Below, in pieces: positions 9,172-17,634 of a stretch of DNA of 60,163 nt. The position numbers were made by a program, and so were the translations under genes. The stretch comes from GCA-001735895 sp964488685. GTDB taxonomy: Bacteria > Pseudomonadota > Gammaproteobacteria > GCA-001735895. The notes beneath the pieces are model-generated. The model ran no database searches and had not been told where the DNA came from. It saw only the letters and a list, made by a program, of their open reading frames with translations. The stretch lies in assembly GCA_964488685.1 (NCBI GenBank), contig CAZAVY010000006.1, positions 1 through 60,163 of the forward strand. The letters run 5' to 3'. The first letter of the stretch is position 1; every line of letters begins with the position of its first letter.

Positions 9172-9341
9172 TTTAACCCGGAAAATTCATATATCATGCA
9201 CAATCTCGCCAGTCGATTGATTCCACAAGAAACATAGCCTCGGTCCCGGGTAATCGTTGATACGAGGCTGTTTCGATTGTTCTTCGTAAAACCAATATCC
9301 TGCGCGATCTTTGCGCAGATTTATGAAATTTCCGGGTTAAG
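9172..9341. repeat. MITE-like element with about 20-bp terminal inverted repeats
   Basis: The left end TTTAACCCGGAAAATTCATA (9172-9191) is matched in inverted orientation by TATGAAATTTCCGGGTTAA (about 9322-9340). The similarity continues inward for about 40 bases on each side, including a CTGCGC/GCGCAG hairpin at the right end. Inside lies a second dyad, AGCCTCG/CGAGGCT (about 9237-9270). The 170-bp unit has no coding capacity and could fold as one long imperfect hairpin. A related end is at 6-49. The right end abuts the ffh -10 element. Confidence 0.6.
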
Positions 9342-9351
9342 ACGATCGCGC

Positions 9352-9360
9352 TGCTATAAT
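9352..9360 (+). promoter_or_regulatory. Extended -10 promoter of ffh
   Basis: TGC followed by a perfect TATAAT at 9355-9360 lies 30 bases before the ffh ATG at 9391. The expected -35 position falls inside the right end of the MITE-like repeat and does not match consensus, so the extended -10 probably does most of the work. Confidence 0.6.
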
Positions 9361-9390
9361 GCAGTCTTTGCCTCGATATGAGCCCATCCA

Positions 9391-10755
9391 ATGTTTGAAA
9401 ATCTGACCGATCGTTTAACCAAAACGATGAAAAATCTGCGCGGCCAGGGACGTCTGAGCGACGACAATATCCAAGACAGCCTGCGCGAAGTGCGCAGGGC
9501 GCTGCTCGAAGCCGATGTCGCTCTGCCGGTGGTGAAGGATTTCATCGAAGCGGTGCGAGAGAAAGCGCTGGGCCAGGATGTAATCACCAGCCTTTCTCCC
9601 GGTCAGGCGCTAATCAAGGTCGTCAATAATGAACTAGTCTCGATCATGGGCGAAGCTCAGGTCCCGATCGATCTGAATCGAAAGCCCCCGGTAGTCGTCT
9701 TGATGGCGGGGTTACAGGGCGCGGGTAAGACTACCACCGCAGCCAAGCTTGCACGCCGTCTACAGGAAGTGGAAAAAAAGACGGTTATGTTGGCAAGCGC
9801 TGACGTATATCGCCCCGCAGCGATCGAACAGCTGAAAACGCTGGCGGCTGAAGTTGGTGCCGATTTTCACCCCAGTAGCAGCGACCAGAAACCGGTTGCC
9901 ATAGCCCGTGATGCGCTCTCCGCGGCAAACCGTGCCAACGTGGAGGTGCTGATTCTTGATACCGCCGGGCGGCTCGCTATCGATCAGCCAATGATGGATG
10001 AAATACGCGCGATCCATGACGCGATAAATCCCGCTGAAACCCTGTTCGTGGTCGACAGTATGACGGGACAGGATGCCGCCAATACCGCCAAGGCATTCAA
10101 TGATGCGTTGCCGCTGAGCGGGGTAGTACTTACCAAGACGGATGGTGATGCCCGAGGCGGCGCGGCACTGTCGGTCAGGCACATCACCGGAAAGCCAATC
10201 AAGTTTATTGGCTCGGGCGAAAAAACAGATGCGTTAGAGGCGTTTCACCCCGATCGAATCGCGGCGCGCATTCTCGGTATGGGCGACATCCTGTCGCTGG
10301 TAGAACAGGCGCAGGAAAAGGTCGATCACAAAAAAGCTGAAAAACTGGCGCGCAAGGTCAAGAAAGGCAAGGGTTTCGATCTCGACGATTTACGCGACCA
10401 GTTTACCCAGATGGAGAAAATGGGTGGATTGGGCAGTCTCATCGATAAGTTGCCGGGAATGGGTGCCGGTGCCGCCCAGGCGATGCAGGACCCGGCACAT
10501 ACCAGGCAAATGAAACGAATGGTGGCCATCATCGATTCGATGACACCGTTGGAGCGGCGTAAACCCGAAGTTATCAAGGGCTCGCGCAAACGTCGGGTCG
10601 CACAAGGCTCCGGTACCCAGATTCAGGACGTAAACCGGCTGCTCAAACAGCATAAACAAATGCAGCGCATGATGAAAAAAATGGGTAGCAAGGGAGGTAT
10701 GGCGAACATGATGCGTGGCATGAAGGGCCAAATGCCGCCGGGAATGCGCTTTTAA
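9391..10755 (+). CDS. ffh: Signal recognition particle protein Ffh
   Basis: The SRP54-type GTPase that, with 4.5S RNA, delivers nascent membrane proteins to FtsY. The domains in order are the N helical bundle (about 1-85), the G domain with GLQGAGKTT at 107-115, DTAGR, TKTDGDARGGAALS, and the methionine-rich M domain (about 330-454) ending in MRGMKGQMPPGMRF. The length of 454 is standard. It is the first gene of the ribosomal cluster but is separated from rpsP by more than 500 bases with a second promoter. No defects are seen. Confidence 0.98.
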   Translation: MFENLTDRLTKTMKNLRGQGRLSDDNIQDSLREVRRALLEADVALPVVKDFIEAVREKALGQDVITSLSPGQALIKVVNNELVSIMGEAQVPIDLNRKPPVVVLMAGLQGAGKTTTAAKLARRLQEVEKKTVMLASADVYRPAAIEQLKTLAAEVGADFHPSSSDQKPVAIARDALSAANRANVEVLILDTAGRLAIDQPMMDEIRAIHDAINPAETLFVVDSMTGQDAANTAKAFNDALPLSGVVLTKTDGDARGGAALSVRHITGKPIKFIGSGEKTDALEAFHPDRIAARILGMGDILSLVEQAQEKVDHKKAEKLARKVKKGKGFDLDDLRDQFTQMEKMGGLGSLIDKLPGMGAGAAQAMQDPAHTRQMKRMVAIIDSMTPLERRKPEVIKGSRKRRVAQGSGTQIQDVNRLLKQHKQMQRMMKKMGSKGGMANMMRGMKGQMPPGMRF

Positions 10756-10905
10756 GGCACTGCGCCCTTCTTCGGTCGTGTGAAATACAGTCATCAGGGC
10801 ACGGCCTTTCACAGCGTCTCGCTACGAACGGTGGTGAGAAATGCCGGCTAACCAGACGCCGCCCTGAACCTGGATAGCGGGTTGCCCCCGGTTTCGTTTA
10901 TTTCA

Positions 10906-10922
10906 TATAAATTTCGGGTTAA
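10906..10922. repeat. Possible relic of the MITE-like terminal repeat in the ffh-rpsP gap
   Basis: TATAAATTTCGGGTTAA resembles the right end of the 9172-9341 element (TATGAAATTTCCGGGTTAA) with a few changes. No partner end is clear nearby. The 10756-10967 stretch after ffh holds a weak 7-bp dyad (TGTGAAA/TTTCACA) and no recognisable gene or classical terminator. Confidence 0.3.
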
Positions 10923-10967
10923 ATTTTGAAATACCCCAAAATCCGCTTAAAAACAGGGATTTCGGAC

Positions 10968-10995
10968 TTCACAGACGGGTTAATTTAGGTACAAT
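10968..10995 (+). promoter_or_regulatory. Sigma-70 promoter of the rpsP operon
   Basis: TTCACA (10968-10973), a 16-base spacer and TACAAT (10990-10995) form a good sigma-70 promoter. The predicted transcript would carry the whole 12-bp tandem repeat array in its 5' leader before rpsP at 11310. Confidence 0.6.
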
Positions 10996-11048
10996 ACGCG
11001 GTCTTCTGATCCTAGGGTCAGCGGAATACTGTTGCCTGATGGCTTATT

Positions 11049-11221
11049 GTCTAATTATGGGTCTAATTATGGGTCTAATTATGGGNNNNNNNNNNNNNNN
11101 NNNNNNNNNNNNNNNNNNNNNNNNNNNNNNNNNNNNNNNNNNNNNNNNNNNNNNNNNNNNNNNNNNNNNNNNNNNNNNNNNNNNNGTCTAATTATGGGTC
11201 TAATTATGGGTCTAATTATGG
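11049..11221 (+). repeat. 12-bp tandem repeat interrupted by an assembly gap
   Basis: Three exact copies of GTCTAATTATGG (11049-11084) are followed by 100 N (11086-11185) and three more exact copies in phase (11186-11221). The round gap length suggests a placeholder, so the real number of copies is unknown. The array lies between the rpsP promoter and the rpsP start, so it would be transcribed. Read as protein it gives a meaningless Ser-Asn-Tyr-Gly repeat and I do not treat it as coding. Confidence 0.9.
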
Positions 11222-11309
11222 GCCTGTTTCGGACACTTTTTCCGGGTAAATTTACTGGGCAGATGTCCAGGGTCGATGTTTAAAGCTCGACTAAGTTTGG
11301 AGATTTTTT

Positions 11310-11561
11310 ATGGTTTCAATTCGATTGGCCCGCGGTGGTTCAAAAAGGCGTCCATTTTACCACGTCGTGGTAAGTGACAGGCGTAGCCCGAGAGATGGCC
11401 GCTATATCGAGCGCGTCGGTTTCTTCAATCCCCAGGCACGTGGCCAGGAAGAAGGATTGCGGCTCGATGATACGCGCATCGATTACTGGATTTCCCAAGG
11501 TGCGAAACCCAGCGATCGTGTTGCCAGCTTGATCAAAGGAGCACGCAAGGCTGCGGCTTAA
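11310..11561 (+). CDS. rpsP: 30S ribosomal protein S16
   Basis: An 83-residue small-subunit protein needed for 30S assembly. The N-terminal MVSIRLARGGSKRRPFYHVV and the DRRSPRDGRYIERVGFFNP block are diagnostic. The ATG at 11310 has GGAG about 8 bases upstream. It leads the rpsP-rimM-trmD-rplS operon, with rimM starting 6 bases after its stop. Length and motifs are standard. Confidence 0.98.
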   Translation: MVSIRLARGGSKRRPFYHVVVSDRRSPRDGRYIERVGFFNPQARGQEEGLRLDDTRIDYWISQGAKPSDRVASLIKGARKAAA

Positions 11562-11567
11562 CTTGAT

Positions 11568-12077
11568 ATGAGCCAGCACATCGATGGTTTGATCTGTGTT
11601 GGACATATCCTCGGATCGCAGGGAATAAAGGGCTGGGTCAGGGTATTTTCCAATACCAGCCCCCGCGAAAACATAGTGAATTACAGTCCCTGGTTCATCC
11701 AGCAGGATGACGTGTTCAGAGCAGTAGGGATCAATGGAAGGTTGCAGGGTATGAACGTAGTGGCCATGCTGGAAGGGTTCGAGGATCGAACCCGGGCGGA
11801 TACGCTGACAGGGTGCCAGATTTTTATTAAACAAGAACAGTTACCCGTACTGGAACCGGACGACTACTACTGGTCCGATCTGATCGGATTGTCGGTCGAA
11901 AGCATGCGGGGGGAATCGCTTGGCGTGATATCCTCGATGATGGAAACCGGCGCGGATGATGTCATGGTTTTAAAAGGCGAACGTGAGCGTTTGATACCCT
12001 TTGTACTGGAGCAAATCGTGCGCGAGGTGGATCTTGGTAAGCGGCGCCTGGTTGTCGACTGGTCGCCTGAGTATTGA
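11568..12077 (+). CDS. rimM: Ribosome maturation factor RimM
   Basis: An assembly factor for the 30S head that works near S19. The 169 residues contain an N-terminal RimM barrel (CVGHILGSQGIKGWVRVFS) and a C-terminal PRC-barrel with YYWSDLIGLSV and the DVMVLKGERERLIPF stretch. It lies between rpsP (6-base gap) and trmD (1-base gap), the classical operon order. The start is ATG at 11568. Confidence 0.97.
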   Translation: MSQHIDGLICVGHILGSQGIKGWVRVFSNTSPRENIVNYSPWFIQQDDVFRAVGINGRLQGMNVVAMLEGFEDRTRADTLTGCQIFIKQEQLPVLEPDDYYWSDLIGLSVESMRGESLGVISSMMETGADDVMVLKGERERLIPFVLEQIVREVDLGKRRLVVDWSPEY

Positions 12078-12078
12078 A

Positions 12079-12828
12079 ATGCGCATAGATGTAATCACGC
12101 TGTTTCCCGAACTGGTCAAACAGGTGATAAGTTGCGGGGTTGTCGGTCGAGCAGCGCAACAGAAATTGCTCGAACTACACTGCTGGAATCCGCGCGACTA
12201 TACCACGGACAAGCACCGCAGGGTTGATGACCGGCCCTATGGTGGTGGCCCCGGAATGCTAATGAAGGTACAGCCGTTGCAGGATGCAATTAACGCGGTA
12301 CGGGAACAAAGTCCCGATGCGCGCCTGGTGTATCTCAGTCCGCAGGGAATGCAGCTAACCCAGAATAAACTGGCGCAGCAGGTGACACTGGGGTCGGTGA
12401 TTTTTTTATGCGGTCGCTACCAGGGTATCGACGAACGCTTGCTGCAAAGGGAAGTAGACGAAGAATGGTCTATTGGTGACTACGTCATCAGTGGTGGCGA
12501 ACTGGCCGCGATGGTTTGCATCGATGGTGTAACTCGGCTGGTTCCGGGTGTGCTCGGGCATGACGAATCGGCACAAAAGGATTCGTTTAGTGATGGTTTG
12601 CTGGATTGTCCACACTATACACGGCCCGAGGAATACCTGGGCGACCGTGTGCCCGGAGTGTTGGTGAATGGTAATCAGCTCGAGATCAGTGCCTGGCGCG
12701 AACAACAGACGCTGGGACGTACCTGGCAACGGCGCCCGGAATTGCTGCAGTGGACCGAACTGGATGCAAGGCAACAGTCTTTGCTGGACGCATATATTGC
12801 CGAGATAGAAAATACCCCGAAACGGTGA
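12079..12828 (+). CDS. trmD: tRNA (guanine-N1)-methyltransferase
   Basis: A SPOUT-class enzyme that methylates G37 of tRNAs reading codons starting with C, which prevents frameshifting. I chose the ATG at 12079, which gives 249 residues starting MRIDVITLFPEL, the conserved family start; the longer frame from 12001 only overlaps rimM. The trefoil-knot motifs LCGRYQGIDERL and the YVISGGELAAM stretch, and the conserved region around VPGVLGHDESAQKDSF, are present. It begins one base after the rimM stop codon and is followed by rplS 39 bases later. Confidence 0.97.
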   Translation: MRIDVITLFPELVKQVISCGVVGRAAQQKLLELHCWNPRDYTTDKHRRVDDRPYGGGPGMLMKVQPLQDAINAVREQSPDARLVYLSPQGMQLTQNKLAQQVTLGSVIFLCGRYQGIDERLLQREVDEEWSIGDYVISGGELAAMVCIDGVTRLVPGVLGHDESAQKDSFSDGLLDCPHYTRPEEYLGDRVPGVLVNGNQLEISAWREQQTLGRTWQRRPELLQWTELDARQQSLLDAYIAEIENTPKR

Positions 12829-12867
12829 CAGACACCGTATTGAAAGTAAGCTTTTTGAGGAATCGAA

Positions 12868-13212
12868 ATGAGCAATATAATTGCACAACTGGACGCGGGA
12901 AATATGAAATCCGATTTGCCGGCATTTTTCCCCGGGGATACCGTGGTAGTGCAGGTTCGGGTTAAGGAGGGTACGCGCGAACGCCTGCAGGCTTACGAAG
13001 GTGTGGTTATCGCCAAGCGTAATCGTGGTATTAATTCGGCTTTTACGGTGCGTAAGATTTCGCATGGCGAAGGTGTCGAGCGCAGCTTCCAGACACATAG
13101 CCCGCTGATCGCCGAGATCAAGGTCAAGCGTCGAGGCAGGGTACGTCGTGCCAAGTTGTACTATCTGCGTGGACGCACCGGTAAAGCGGCACGCATACGG
13201 GAAAAGTTATAA
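12868..13212 (+). CDS. rplS: 50S ribosomal protein L19
   Basis: A 114-residue large-subunit protein at the 30S-50S interface. Diagnostic stretches are FFPGDTVVVQVRVKEGTRER, GVVIAKRNRGINSAFTVRKI and RAKLYYLRGRTGKAARI. The ATG at 12868 is preceded by GAGGAA about 6 bases upstream. It is the last gene of the rpsP operon and is followed by a stable hairpin. Confidence 0.98.
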   Translation: MSNIIAQLDAGNMKSDLPAFFPGDTVVVQVRVKEGTRERLQAYEGVVIAKRNRGINSAFTVRKISHGEGVERSFQTHSPLIAEIKVKRRGRVRRAKLYYLRGRTGKAARIREKL

Positions 13213-13246
13213 ACGATTCCATAGCGCAAATACCGAATCCATTGAT

Positions 13247-13272
13247 CCGGCGACAACATCTGTCGTCGCCGG
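13247..13272 (+). terminator. Hairpin after rplS
   Basis: CCGGCGAC and GTCGCCGG form a perfect 8-bp stem, with an extra ACA/TGT pairing inside. No T-run follows directly. A weaker stem ending in CACGCTTTTT lies at about 13289-13315. Together they probably end the ribosomal operon, but neither is a textbook terminator. Confidence 0.5.
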
Positions 13273-13385
13273 GTTAATAGAAGCGCGTATGCGGGTGCTG
13301 CACGCTTTTTGTGAGGCGAAATGCGGGCTGATATGTTTTAACTTGCAACGAATTGTTATAGAACGCTTTTTTCTGGAACCATTCT

Positions 13386-13417
13386 TGTCGAAAACATCAG
13401 ACTTCATGTTTTCGACA
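13386..13417 (+). promoter_or_regulatory. Perfect 12-bp inverted repeat next to a ribosome binding site
   Basis: TGTCGAAAACAT and ATGTTTTCGACA are separated by 8 bases. The right arm ends exactly where the Shine-Dalgarno sequence AGGGA starts, 14 bases before the ATG at 13431. It could be an mRNA hairpin that controls translation, or an operator. A TATAGA-like -10 lies upstream at about 13356. Confidence 0.5.
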
Positions 13418-13430
13418 GGGAAGTTAAAAC

Positions 13431-15197
13431 ATGATGTCTAGAACTATAAAAACAGTAATATGGGTTTTAATCGGCCTGGGACTGATATCTCCTGCAGCGG
13501 CCGACCAGCGGCTCAATCTGCTGAAGAAGATTTCAGCAGCCGGGGCGCCGGCATTGACGCTGAAAATGCTGGATCAGGCCCAACCCATGATCGACGAAGA
13601 TCTATACGAATGGATTCTCTGGGAACAGGAACGGCTGGCAATTTTGGCGCAGTGGAAACAATGGGACGAACTGCTAATTCGGGTGGAAGGACTACCCGAC
13701 GATATTCCGAAGCAATTTAAACACCAGGTTGCAACCCACCAGGCCAGGGCTTTTCTTGGGTTAGGGCAAACCGTATCTGCACGTCAGGTTTTGCGTCGCC
13801 AGCTTTGGCAGGTCGTTGCCGGTGAATCATCGGACTATGTAACCTGGCGTCGACAGATTATCGAATCCTATATCGAAGATGGTCGCATCGAGGATGCGCG
13901 TATCGCGATGTTGCGTTTCGATCAGGACTTCGATAGCGACGACCCTGACTGGTTGTTATTGCGCGCACGCGTGCTGATCGAATCCGGCAGACCTGATCAG
14001 GCGCTCTCTATTTTGCGAGGCCGCGACGCCTGGCAGGCCAGATTGACCAGTGTGTTGGCAAGTTTCAAGTTAAACCAGATTGACGAGGCGGAACTCTGGC
14101 AACAGGTCAGGAAGCGCAGTGACAATGAAGCGATCAGCGATGAAGAGCGTGCAACCTTACGCGCACTGGCCTATTTCGCGGCGCAGCGGATGGCACCGGT
14201 AGACCGTGTGGTTGCGCTGGAATCATTGTTTCGCGGTGCAGTTCAGCCGCCGCTGCAATTGTTCCAGTTACCCGTTGACCTGCTATGGGAAGCTTATCTT
14301 GGATACGCCGAGGTGGTCGGAAACCGGTCTGAGCTGTTGTTGGGAGACGATGAGAAATGGTTGCAACTGGCAACCAAAGCAAGCAAGGTTACTCCGGTTA
14401 AATCACGCTCCCTGTTTGCGATGCTGATTTTAAAATCGACCAATAGCGAAATAGCAAATCGAGCGGCAACGGGTTATATGGAAACCTTTGCCGTGGTCGA
14501 TGAAGCCGAGCGTAAATTGTTGGAGAATCTGTTTAACCAGAGTAAAACATTTTCCAGTGCACGCAAAATTCCACCCGGAATACGTTTTCAATTGGTCGAT
14601 CTGGCGCTAAAAGCTACGGATATCGAAGAAGCGACCAGGTTGATGTCGGGTTTGAATACGGTTCCCGAGGGCACCAGTCGCTTCGATTGGCAATTGCGCC
14701 AGTCCAGAGTGCTGATTCTCGGTGGTCGCTATGATGAAGGTAACCAGGTGCTGCAAGACCTGGTTGCCGGATATCTGGAGGTGGAACCCGAAACCACAGA
14801 TCGCATTTTACAAGTCCTGTTCGATTTGCAGACAGTGAATCTGCACCCCGAAGCAATTGCTCATTTCAATCATTTGTTGAGTCTGGAAATTGAAGTCAAA
14901 CAGCGGCGCGAGATACTTTACTGGATTGCCGATTCCTATCGGGGACTCGAAAAATTTGAACAAGCGGCGCTACTTTACCTGCAATCCGCGATTCTGCCCG
15001 CACAAGACTCGATGGACCCCTGGGCCCAGACCGCAAGATTCAATGCCGCCGACAGCTTGCATGAATCCGGCCTGGTCGATGATGCGCGTCGGATTTTCGA
15101 GGAGCTGCTGAGCATCACCGATGACGCAGCCCGACGATCGGTGTTGAATCACAAGATACAGCAGTTGTGGTTAAACCCGGGCGTCGGTAGTCAATAA
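13431..15197 (+). CDS. Periplasmic tetratricopeptide-like helical repeat protein
   Basis: A 588-residue protein with a clear Sec signal peptide (two starting Met, Lys7, hydrophobic 8-19, cleavage near Ala24 in PAAADQ). The rest is almost all helical and rich in paired motifs such as ESGRPDQALSILRGR, YRGLEKFEQAALLYLQSA and ESGLVDDARRIFEELL, which are TPR-like. No enzymatic domain is seen. It probably acts as a scaffold in the periplasm; partners are unknown. It stands alone between rplS and htpG with a striking hairpin upstream of its start. I do not recognise a named family. Confidence 0.75.
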   Translation: MMSRTIKTVIWVLIGLGLISPAAADQRLNLLKKISAAGAPALTLKMLDQAQPMIDEDLYEWILWEQERLAILAQWKQWDELLIRVEGLPDDIPKQFKHQVATHQARAFLGLGQTVSARQVLRRQLWQVVAGESSDYVTWRRQIIESYIEDGRIEDARIAMLRFDQDFDSDDPDWLLLRARVLIESGRPDQALSILRGRDAWQARLTSVLASFKLNQIDEAELWQQVRKRSDNEAISDEERATLRALAYFAAQRMAPVDRVVALESLFRGAVQPPLQLFQLPVDLLWEAYLGYAEVVGNRSELLLGDDEKWLQLATKASKVTPVKSRSLFAMLILKSTNSEIANRAATGYMETFAVVDEAERKLLENLFNQSKTFSSARKIPPGIRFQLVDLALKATDIEEATRLMSGLNTVPEGTSRFDWQLRQSRVLILGGRYDEGNQVLQDLVAGYLEVEPETTDRILQVLFDLQTVNLHPEAIAHFNHLLSLEIEVKQRREILYWIADSYRGLEKFEQAALLYLQSAILPAQDSMDPWAQTARFNAADSLHESGLVDDARRIFEELLSITDDAARRSVLNHKIQQLWLNPGVGSQ

Positions 15198-15233
15198 ACT
15201 ATTGACTGGAGCGCACAAACCGGTGCCGATAAG

Positions 15234-15262
15234 CTTGAAAATACAACCTGAAAACCGCATAT
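15234..15262 (+). promoter_or_regulatory. Sigma-32 (RpoH) type heat-shock promoter of htpG
   Basis: CTTGAAA (15234-15240), a 14-base spacer and CCGCATAT (15255-15262) match the RpoH consensus CTTGAAA-N13-17-CCCCATNT with a single change. It lies 44 bases before the htpG ATG, so heat-shock control of htpG is likely. Confidence 0.75.
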
Positions 15263-15305
15263 ACAGGCGTTAATCTATATCAATTTCTGCCGGAGAAAAC
15301 GAGAC

Positions 15306-17204
15306 ATGTCAGCAGCTAGTAATACCGAAACACGTGGTTTTGAAACCGAAGTTACCCAGTTACTGGATTTGATGATCCATTCGCTGTATTCGAACAAGGA
15401 AATATTCCTGCGGGAGCTGATTTCCAACGCATCCGACGCCTGTGATCGCCTACGTTTCAGTGCAATTTCGGATGGCAGTCTTTATGAAGAAGATATCGAA
15501 CTCAAAATAAAGGTCAGTTACGACAAGGACAAGCGCAGTATAACCATCAGCGATAACGGTATTGGTATGACCCGTGAAGAGGTAATCGATCACATCGGTA
15601 CCATCGCGAAATCAGGAACTCAATCTTTTCTCGAATCGATAACCGGTGATGAAAAGAACGATGCAACACTGATTGGTCAGTTCGGTGTCGGATTTTACTC
15701 GTCGTTTATCGTCGCCGAAGAAGTCACCCTGCGTACGCGTAAGGCCGGAGAGCCGGTGGACCAGGCGGTTGAGTGGGTTTCAAAGGGCAAGGGCGAATAC
15801 CGTATTGCATCGATCGAGAAGGCCGATCGCGGTACCGAGGTGACACTCAAACTACGCGCCGATGAAGACGAATTTTTGAACGATTGGAAACTGCGCTCGA
15901 TTATTACTTCCTATTCGGACCATATTGGTTTCCCGGTGATCATGGATAAAACCATAGAGCCTGAAACCGATGATGGAGAAACCGTTATCGAAGAGGAGAC
16001 TGTCAACCAGGCGTCCGCGCTGTGGACCCGCCCCAGGTCTGAAATCGATGAAGACGAGTATAAGGCGTTCTACAAACATGTTGCACATGACTTCGAGGAT
16101 CCTATCGACTGGAGTCACAACCGCGTCGAAGGCACCAACGAGTATACTTCGTTGCTGTATATTCCGGCCCGTGCACCTTATGATCTTTACGACCGCGAAT
16201 CCAAAGGCGGCATCAAGCTCTACGTGCAACGTGTATTCATCATGGAGGATGCCGAAAAACTGATGCCACGATACCTGCGTTTCGTACGCGGTCTGATTGA
16301 TTCGAACGATCTACCGCTCAATGTGTCGCGCGAAATTTTACAGGGCAGCAAGCTGATTGACAGTATCCGCACCGGCTCGGTTAAAAAAGTGCTCGGCATG
16401 CTCGGAAAAATCGCCAAAAACGATCCTGTAAAATATCAAAAGTTCTGGCAGGAATTTGGCAGGGTGCTGAAGGAAGGTCCGGCGGAAGACTTCGCCAATC
16501 GGGAAAAAATTGGCAAACTACTGCGTTTTGCCACTACCCATACCGATGATGAAGCCCAAAATGTATCGCTGGGCGATTACATCGGTCGTATGCAGCAAGA
16601 CCAGGACAAGATTTACTTCATCGCTGCTGATTCACATTCGGCGGCAAAGAATAGCCCGCATCTGGAAATATTCCGTAAGAAGGGAATCGAAGTGTTACTC
16701 CTCTCCGACCGGGTTGATGAATGGTTGACCTCGCACTTGATGGAGTTTGAAGGTAACAAGCTGCAATCGGTTGCCAAGGGAGAGCTCGATCTGGGTGTAG
16801 ACGAAGCATCAGAAAAGGAGTTGGAAGAAAAGGCCAGGTCTGCTGAAAAACTGTTAAAGCGTATGAAAGAGGCGCTAACTGATAAGGTTGAAGAGGTTCG
16901 TGTTACCAATCGACTAACCGATTCGCCGGCATGCATCGTCCTGAACGAGCAGGACATGGCGATGCATATGCAGCGTATCCTGAAAGATGCGGGGCATGAT
17001 TTGCCGAGTTCAAAACCAATTCTTGAAATAAACCCGGATCACCCGATAGTGAAGAAACTCAAGGCGGAAAAATCGAAGAAGAAGTTTGCGGACTGGTCTG
17101 ATATATTATTTGATCAGGCGTTACTGGCTGAAGGCGGGCAGTTGGAAGACCCAGCCAGTTTTGTCGCCAAACTCAACAAAATGTTGGTAACCATTGCCAG
17201 ATAA
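15306..17204 (+). CDS. htpG: Molecular chaperone HtpG (Hsp90)
   Basis: An ATP-dependent cytosolic chaperone. The 632 residues carry the GHKL ATPase motifs NASDACDRLR, SDNGIGMTREE, GTIAKSGT and GQFGVGFYSSFIV. Then come the middle domain with the conserved LPLNVSREILQ and the C-terminal dimerisation domain. Length is normal. The sigma-32-type promoter upstream fits a heat-shock gene, and hslR, another heat-shock-class gene, follows three genes later. The PilZ gene begins within its last 11 bases. Confidence 0.98.
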   Translation: MSAASNTETRGFETEVTQLLDLMIHSLYSNKEIFLRELISNASDACDRLRFSAISDGSLYEEDIELKIKVSYDKDKRSITISDNGIGMTREEVIDHIGTIAKSGTQSFLESITGDEKNDATLIGQFGVGFYSSFIVAEEVTLRTRKAGEPVDQAVEWVSKGKGEYRIASIEKADRGTEVTLKLRADEDEFLNDWKLRSIITSYSDHIGFPVIMDKTIEPETDDGETVIEEETVNQASALWTRPRSEIDEDEYKAFYKHVAHDFEDPIDWSHNRVEGTNEYTSLLYIPARAPYDLYDRESKGGIKLYVQRVFIMEDAEKLMPRYLRFVRGLIDSNDLPLNVSREILQGSKLIDSIRTGSVKKVLGMLGKIAKNDPVKYQKFWQEFGRVLKEGPAEDFANREKIGKLLRFATTHTDDEAQNVSLGDYIGRMQQDQDKIYFIAADSHSAAKNSPHLEIFRKKGIEVLLLSDRVDEWLTSHLMEFEGNKLQSVAKGELDLGVDEASEKELEEKARSAEKLLKRMKEALTDKVEEVRVTNRLTDSPACIVLNEQDMAMHMQRILKDAGHDLPSSKPILEINPDHPIVKKLKAEKSKKKFADWSDILFDQALLAEGGQLEDPASFVAKLNKMLVTIAR

Positions 17205-17634
17205 AGCGACTATCCGAAAATTTATTCGCCACCCTTCCGATGTGCCGATTCAGGTTACGCCGGAATGGGTGGAAGATGAGCTCGACCAAACCCTGGATCA
17301 AACCGTAACCAATGTCAGTCTTGGCGGCCTCGCGTTTATTTCGCAAAAGCCGCTCGACCTTCTGGAACGAGTCAGAGTTTCCATTCCGGTTCTGAAGCAG
17401 GATAATCATCTGGTTGGTAATATTGTCTGGTGTGAGAAGTCGAAAGCGGGTTACGAAATTGGGGTTGAATTTGAAAATTCCGGGGATGTCTTTCGCTTGC
17501 GCATGATTGAACAGATCTGCCATATCGAACACTATCGTAAGGAAATCGCCAGGTTGGAAGGCCGTGAGCTTAGCGCCCAGGACGCGGCACAAGAATGGAT
17601 TTCGAAGTATGCCGGCGACTTCCCGGCCATTTAA
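17194..17634 (+). CDS. PilZ domain protein
   Basis: A 146-residue protein with one PilZ domain, which usually binds cyclic di-GMP. The expected motifs are an arginine patch near the start (RKFIRH, residues 8-13) followed by NVSLGGLAF, the (D/N)xSxxG element. The arginine spacing is only a partial match to RxxxR, so binding is likely but not certain. The frame opens with TTG at 17194, overlapping the htpG end by 11 bp; no better start exists before the domain. The downstream oxidoreductase begins right at its stop. The diguanylate cyclase at 54377 could be a source of the ligand. Confidence 0.8.
   Translation: MPDKATIRKFIRHPSDVPIQVTPEWVEDELDQTLDQTVTNVSLGGLAFISQKPLDLLERVRVSIPVLKQDNHLVGNIVWCEKSKAGYEIGVEFENSGDVFRLRMIEQICHIEHYRKEIARLEGRELSAQDAAQEWISKYAGDFPAI

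Noticed and set aside
11032..11283. ORF across the N gap with a Ser-Asn-Tyr-Gly repeat
   Set aside because: It is a product of a 12-bp tandem repeat in frame and of undefined bases. It lies in the rpsP leader and has no ribosome binding site.
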